The notes under the pieces were generated by a model. The model searched no databases. It saw only the letters and a program-made list of their open reading frames with translations, and was not told where the DNA came from. The translations under genes were made by a program, and so were the position numbers. Shown here piece by piece: positions 58,942 through 60,038 of a stretch of DNA of 60,038 nucleotides. The stretch spans positions 1-60,038 of the forward strand of contig CAZGTM010000022.1 of assembly GCA_964528595.1 (NCBI GenBank), written 5' to 3'. Source of the stretch: CAYFKJ01 sp964528595 (lineage in GTDB: Bacteria > Pseudomonadota > Alphaproteobacteria > UBA2966). The stretch's first letter is position 1; every line of letters begins with the position of its first letter.

Positions 58942-59368
58942 GCTCGTCATCGCCGCCGGCGTCTTCGCCGCCGTCATCCTGGCCGCCAGCGCGTTGCTGG
59001 CGCAGACCACCGGCAAGTTGGAGGTTACGCCCAAGCAGGAGAAGATCTGCGCCAAGGCCGAGGCCCGCTACCAGGAGCTTTACCCCGGCGCCAAGGACGA
59101 TGGCGTCGTCGTGGTCAAGCTCTACAAGTACACTTTCTGTCCGCGCAACGTGACGGTGAAGCCCGGTACGACGGTGCGCTGGGTCAACGTGGACAAGCGC
59201 ACCAGCCACAGCGTCTGGCTGAAGCAGGCGGGCGAGGCGGAGAGCGAGCGCTTCTTCCCCGAGGAACAATGGGAATTCCCCTTCATCAGCGCCGGCGAGT
59301 ACCCCTACCTCTGCGGCCCCCACTGGGACCAGGAAGGCATGACCGGCTACGTGAAGGTGGTGGAGTAA
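58925..59368 (+). CDS. Membrane-anchored cupredoxin (plastocyanin/azurin-like)
   Basis: A 147-residue protein with an N-terminal hydrophobic segment (about 6-27; signal or anchor) and a cupredoxin domain. Type 1 copper ligands fit H95 (RTSHSVWL), C130, H133 and M139 (YLCGPHW then GMTGY). An extra cysteine pair (C42, C72) could form a disulfide. The ATG at 58925 lies within the end of the NirT-fusion gene, so the two are coupled. It is a candidate electron carrier between the multihaem protein and NirS or NosZ. Confidence 0.88.
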   Translation: MSPSSKLVIAAGVFAAVILAASALLAQTTGKLEVTPKQEKICAKAEARYQELYPGAKDDGVVVVKLYKYTFCPRNVTVKPGTTVRWVNVDKRTSHSVWLKQAGEAESERFFPEEQWEFPFISAGEYPYLCGPHWDQEGMTGYVKVVE

Positions 59369-59438
59369 ATTGGTGTGCTAGACATTGGTCGCAGAAGGCA
59401 ATAACTCGCCATCATATTTACTTGTGCTGTAATTTGTG

Positions 59439-59467
59439 TTGACAACCAAATGTTGCTCGTCTCCAAT
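59439..59467 (+). promoter_or_regulatory. Possible sigma-70 promoter
   Basis: A perfect TTGACA (59439-59444) stands 17 bases before TCCAAT (59462-59467), in AT-rich DNA upstream of the terminal reading frame. Confidence 0.45.
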
Positions 59468-59496
59468 TTCTTGCCTCTCTGGGTAGGAGGTAGGGG

Positions 59497-60038
59497 ATGC
59501 CAAACTGGTTGATACACTTGCTAAATGATTTTGCTTGTTGGGCACAAACTGTATTGCAGGCCGAATTGACTTCAACATTTGCTGTTGCGACTGTATCTGC
59601 ATTAGCAGGTGCATGGCTAGGTGCGTATGCCGCGCAGCGAATTGCCGAGAACAGCAAAATTAAGGACGATCTTATCCTCGAAATAAGAAGTACGAACGCA
59701 GGAATTGCAATTGCATTTGATATTTTCCAAACCAACGTAACCCTAAAAGATCAACTGTTTTTGGCTTTAAAAAACGAATTTGACACTGGAAAAGAAAGGC
59801 ATGAGGAATTCTTAAGGAAGCTCCAAATTGATCCTCAGGGGACTGGTGCGTTTGAATTTGTAATGGATTTTCAGGAATTTTCACCTGCATATGTGCCGAT
59901 TGAGAAACTCCAAGAAATCTTATTTGAAAAACTCTCAGTTGTCGGCAAGCCTTTAAGCCTCGCTTCGGTATTGATGAAGTCGAACTTCAGCCTGACTGCA
60001 AATATTGAAGGCCGCAATCAATTAATCAATGCTTATAG
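59497..60038 (+). CDS. Hypothetical membrane-anchored protein, 3' truncated by window edge
   Basis: An open frame of 180 codons starts at ATG 59497, six bases after a perfect AGGAGG, and runs off the window without a stop. A single hydrophobic segment (about residues 28-47, FAVATVSALAGAWLGAYAAQ) follows a short N-terminus; the rest is hydrophilic and helical-looking. Base composition drops to about 40 % G+C in sampled lines, against the mid-60s in the nir genes just upstream, and codon use is correspondingly AT-ended. Short N-terminal anchors of this pattern are common in hypothetical proteins of genomic islands. No family was recognised. Confidence 0.65.
   Translation, partial: MPNWLIHLLNDFACWAQTVLQAELTSTFAVATVSALAGAWLGAYAAQRIAENSKIKDDLILEIRSTNAGIAIAFDIFQTNVTLKDQLFLALKNEFDTGKERHEEFLRKLQIDPQGTGAFEFVMDFQEFSPAYVPIEKLQEILFEKLSVVGKPLSLASVLMKSNFSLTANIEGRNQLINAY

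Overview
This window is high-GC alphaproteobacterial DNA. It looks like a Rhodospirillales-type facultative anaerobe, but that placement is an inference from gene content, the Tat-exported clade I NosZ, the RutR-type regulator and the form II RuBisCO; no rRNA or tRNA gene is present to test it. Genes are tightly packed, often with ATGA start/stop overlaps. The last ~670 bases are visibly AT-richer and start what looks like unrelated accessory DNA.

Region 1 (about 1-21.4 kb) holds a complete reductive pyrimidine degradation route, split by an iron-acquisition operon. PreT/PreA (12439-15070) reduce uracil or thymine and dihydropyrimidinase (18726-20180) opens the ring. Either of two unrelated beta-ureidopropionase candidates (nitrilase fold at 5644, M20 metallopeptidase fold at 15104) would release beta-alanine. 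An omega-amino acid:pyruvate aminotransferase (1609), alanine dehydrogenase (2956) and (methyl)malonate-semialdehyde dehydrogenase (4112) then give acetyl-CoA or propionyl-CoA and recycle pyruvate. A RutR-type repressor lies divergent to preT with a perfect RutR palindrome between them, and a degenerate copy lies in front of dihydropyrimidinase. An XRE-cupin regulator lies divergent to the aminotransferase operon. Downstream of rutR, on the same strand and with tiny gaps, are two imelysin-family proteins, a di-heme DUF1111 protein and a DUF1513 protein, a set typical of periplasmic iron uptake.

Region 2 (21.5-37.1 kb) is one long plus-strand nucleoside operon: SorC/DeoR-type regulator, deoC, a two-domain ALDH16-type aldehyde dehydrogenase, a BMP-type nucleoside ABC transporter (binding protein, ATPase, two permeases), cdd, purine nucleoside phosphorylase, deoA, deoB, a PHYHD1-like 2-oxoglutarate oxygenase, adenosine deaminase and a HAD phosphatase. 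A 227-bp gap follows, containing a perfect AT-rich inverted repeat. Then come fructose-bisphosphatase, phosphoribulokinase and form II RuBisCO (37.3-40.7 kb), closed by a strong terminator. The contiguity suggests that nucleoside-derived pentose phosphate may feed RuBisCO.

Region 3 (40.8-42.5 kb) is a cobalt-type nitrile hydratase operon (alpha, beta, activator).

Region 4 (42.7-59.4 kb) is a denitrification island: nosZDFYLX, then a minus-strand ferritin-like gene, then nosR downstream instead of in its usual place before nosZ. After that come an AlaX-type tRNA editing protein, a NirN-like cytochrome c/d1 protein, nirS (cytochrome cd1 nitrite reductase), a NapC/NirT tetraheme protein fused to an extra C-terminal haem domain, and a membrane-anchored cupredoxin. 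FNR/DNR-type boxes (TTGAC-N4-RTCAA) lie before nosR and nirS. The nirECDLGHJ haem d1 synthesis genes are not in the window.
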